This document shows positions 63,391 through 64,000 of a DNA stretch of 64,000 bases, in pieces; position 1 is the stretch's first letter; each line of letters begins with the position of its first letter. This DNA comes from Chlorops oryzae. Lineage: Eukaryota; Arthropoda; Insecta; Diptera; Chloropidae. Location: the NCBI GenBank assembly GCA_020466095.1, contig CM035806.1, forward strand, positions 113,541,080-113,605,079, given 5' to 3'. The notes under the pieces were generated by a model. The model was not told where the DNA came from and ran no database searches. It worked only from the letters and a program-made list of their open reading frames with translations. A program made the position numbers and the translations under genes.

Positions 63391-64000
63391 TTACATGTTT
63401 TTGAAACCTCTTCTCGCTTTCTTCTCCGCAAAAACTTCGATGGTTGCACCCAGATCAATTTGATTGGCGACTTGCTGTTCGATGAAAAGTATGCTGAAAT
63501 CGTCCAATGCTTCTGCACTCATTGTAGAACGTTGACGATCTTTGACTCTCTTCAATGAACTCATTGTTCGTTCGGCGCTGGCAGTGCTGACGGGAAGGGT
63601 CAAGAATAAACGCAATAAACTGCAGCACTCCGGGAAACTGCTGATCAAATTTTTTTCAACGACGAAGTTCAAATCCTGCAATGGACTATGCTTGGAAGAA
63701 TCTTGTTCTTGAGAGAAATATATATCCGCAAAACTGATTAGCTCGTACTTCAGGGCAGTTGTAAAAAAAGTTGGATATTTCTCCATCAAATTGCACACAT
63801 TTTTTTCAAATTCTTTCTCTTCCATGTTTCTGAAGGATTCAGGTTTGAGAAATCCGAAAAGTGCGTTTATCTCATCAAAACCTTTGGCCCTTTCTTGTAA
63901 TTCACTGCACATTCTGTCCAGAACTTCAAAGTACCCAATGCGATGTTTCGTTGCTATATCCAGAGAACTGTCCTCTGCTTTCTCGCCTGGCATTTTTTTC
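63391..64000 (-). CDS. hAT transposase C-terminal part (5' end outside window)
   Basis: Frame open from the right edge to a stop at 63391. The first ATG (63993) may not be the true start, since the frame has no stop between it and the edge. About 200 residues with the hAT dimerisation region near residues 130-160 (LFLTLPVSTASAERTMSSLK, then VKDRQRSTMSAEALDD). This part mediates transposase oligomerisation. The catalytic Asp residues and zinc finger would lie to the right. No break was seen in the visible part. Confidence 0.82.
   Translation of the reverse strand, partial: KKMPGEKAEDSSLDIATKHRIGYFEVLDRMCSELQERAKGFDEINALFGFLKPESFRNMEEKEFEKNVCNLMEKYPTFFTTALKYELISFADIYFSQEQDSSKHSPLQDLNFVVEKNLISSFPECCSLLRLFLTLPVSTASAERTMSSLKRVKDRQRSTMSAEALDDFSILFIEQQVANQIDLGATIEVFAEKKARRGFKNM

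Larger units (their letters stand above)
62961..64000 (-). mobile_element. hAT element, 3' end only, runs off the window
   Basis: The terminus CAGTGGCGGATTTAAGG at 62961 is hAT-like, and transposase coding begins 430 bp inwards. A C-rich run (63019-63052) and a 201-bp MITE (63179-63379) lie in its 3' untranslated part. Confidence 0.65.

Overview
The window looks like a transposable-element-dense stretch of a fly (higher Diptera) genome. The evidence is the families present: mini-me-type repeats with (GTCY)n microsatellites, Himar1-like and other mariners, BEL/Pao and errantivirus-like Gypsy retroelements, an I-clade LINE, hAT, Harbinger, Tc1, Merlin and MULE-derived elements, plus a Tyr-tRNA relic of metazoan type. 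I found no convincing single-copy host gene, intact tRNA or rRNA. The species cannot be fixed from sequence reading alone; tephritid-like flies are a guess.

Layout. 1-3.2 kb: the 5' part of a BEL/Pao gag with a PHD finger (minus) and a decayed hAT transposase (plus). 3.6-10.1 kb: a decayed I-clade LINE (ORF1, then ORF2 with endonuclease, RT and RNase H). A 1.44-kb TIR element with one intact 226-aa ORF has jumped into its ORF1, and a perfect 100-bp palindrome sits in the RNase H region. 10.3-12.4 kb: fold-back and mini-me repeats. 13-15.7 kb: the 5' end of an errantivirus-like Gypsy element (leader, putative env splice donor, coiled-coil Gag).

15.7-31.8 kb is a nested block. A non-coding BEL-type element (257-bp LTRs at 16277-16533 and 31528-31784) appears to split the Gypsy gag. 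Inside it lie a 9.4-kb BEL element (18192-27580, 300-bp LTRs, TSD TGGTA), which itself holds a mariner (19342-20626) and a hAT (24988-27446, 8-bp TSD), and a complete Harbinger element (28139-31008) with its Myb-like and transposase genes. The outer 3' LTR is joined to 39 nt matching the 3' half of mature tRNA-Tyr including CCA.

31.8-41.2 kb: the Gypsy element resumes (zinc knuckles, protease, RT, RNase H, integrase, env). A 2,280-bp piece is duplicated in tandem within pol. Between pol and env lies an intact ULP1/SENP-like cysteine protease ORF, the most unusual gene of the window.

41.4-62.6 kb: repeated 0.7-kb units with two tRNA-like modules, mini-me arrays, two Himar1-like mariners (one ORF intact), a Tc1-like element split by a 5-kb TA-flanked element (itself hosting mini-me, MULE-type, hairpin and hAT insertions), a Merlin fragment, a fold-back complex containing a fully intact mariner, and long inverted repeats. 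62.9-64 kb: the 3' part of another hAT transposase gene. Most coding sequences are broken. Those whose frame is intact are the ULP-like ORF, the 226-aa ORF, two mariner transposases, the Gypsy gag 5' part, the small BED-finger ORF and the two edge ORFs.
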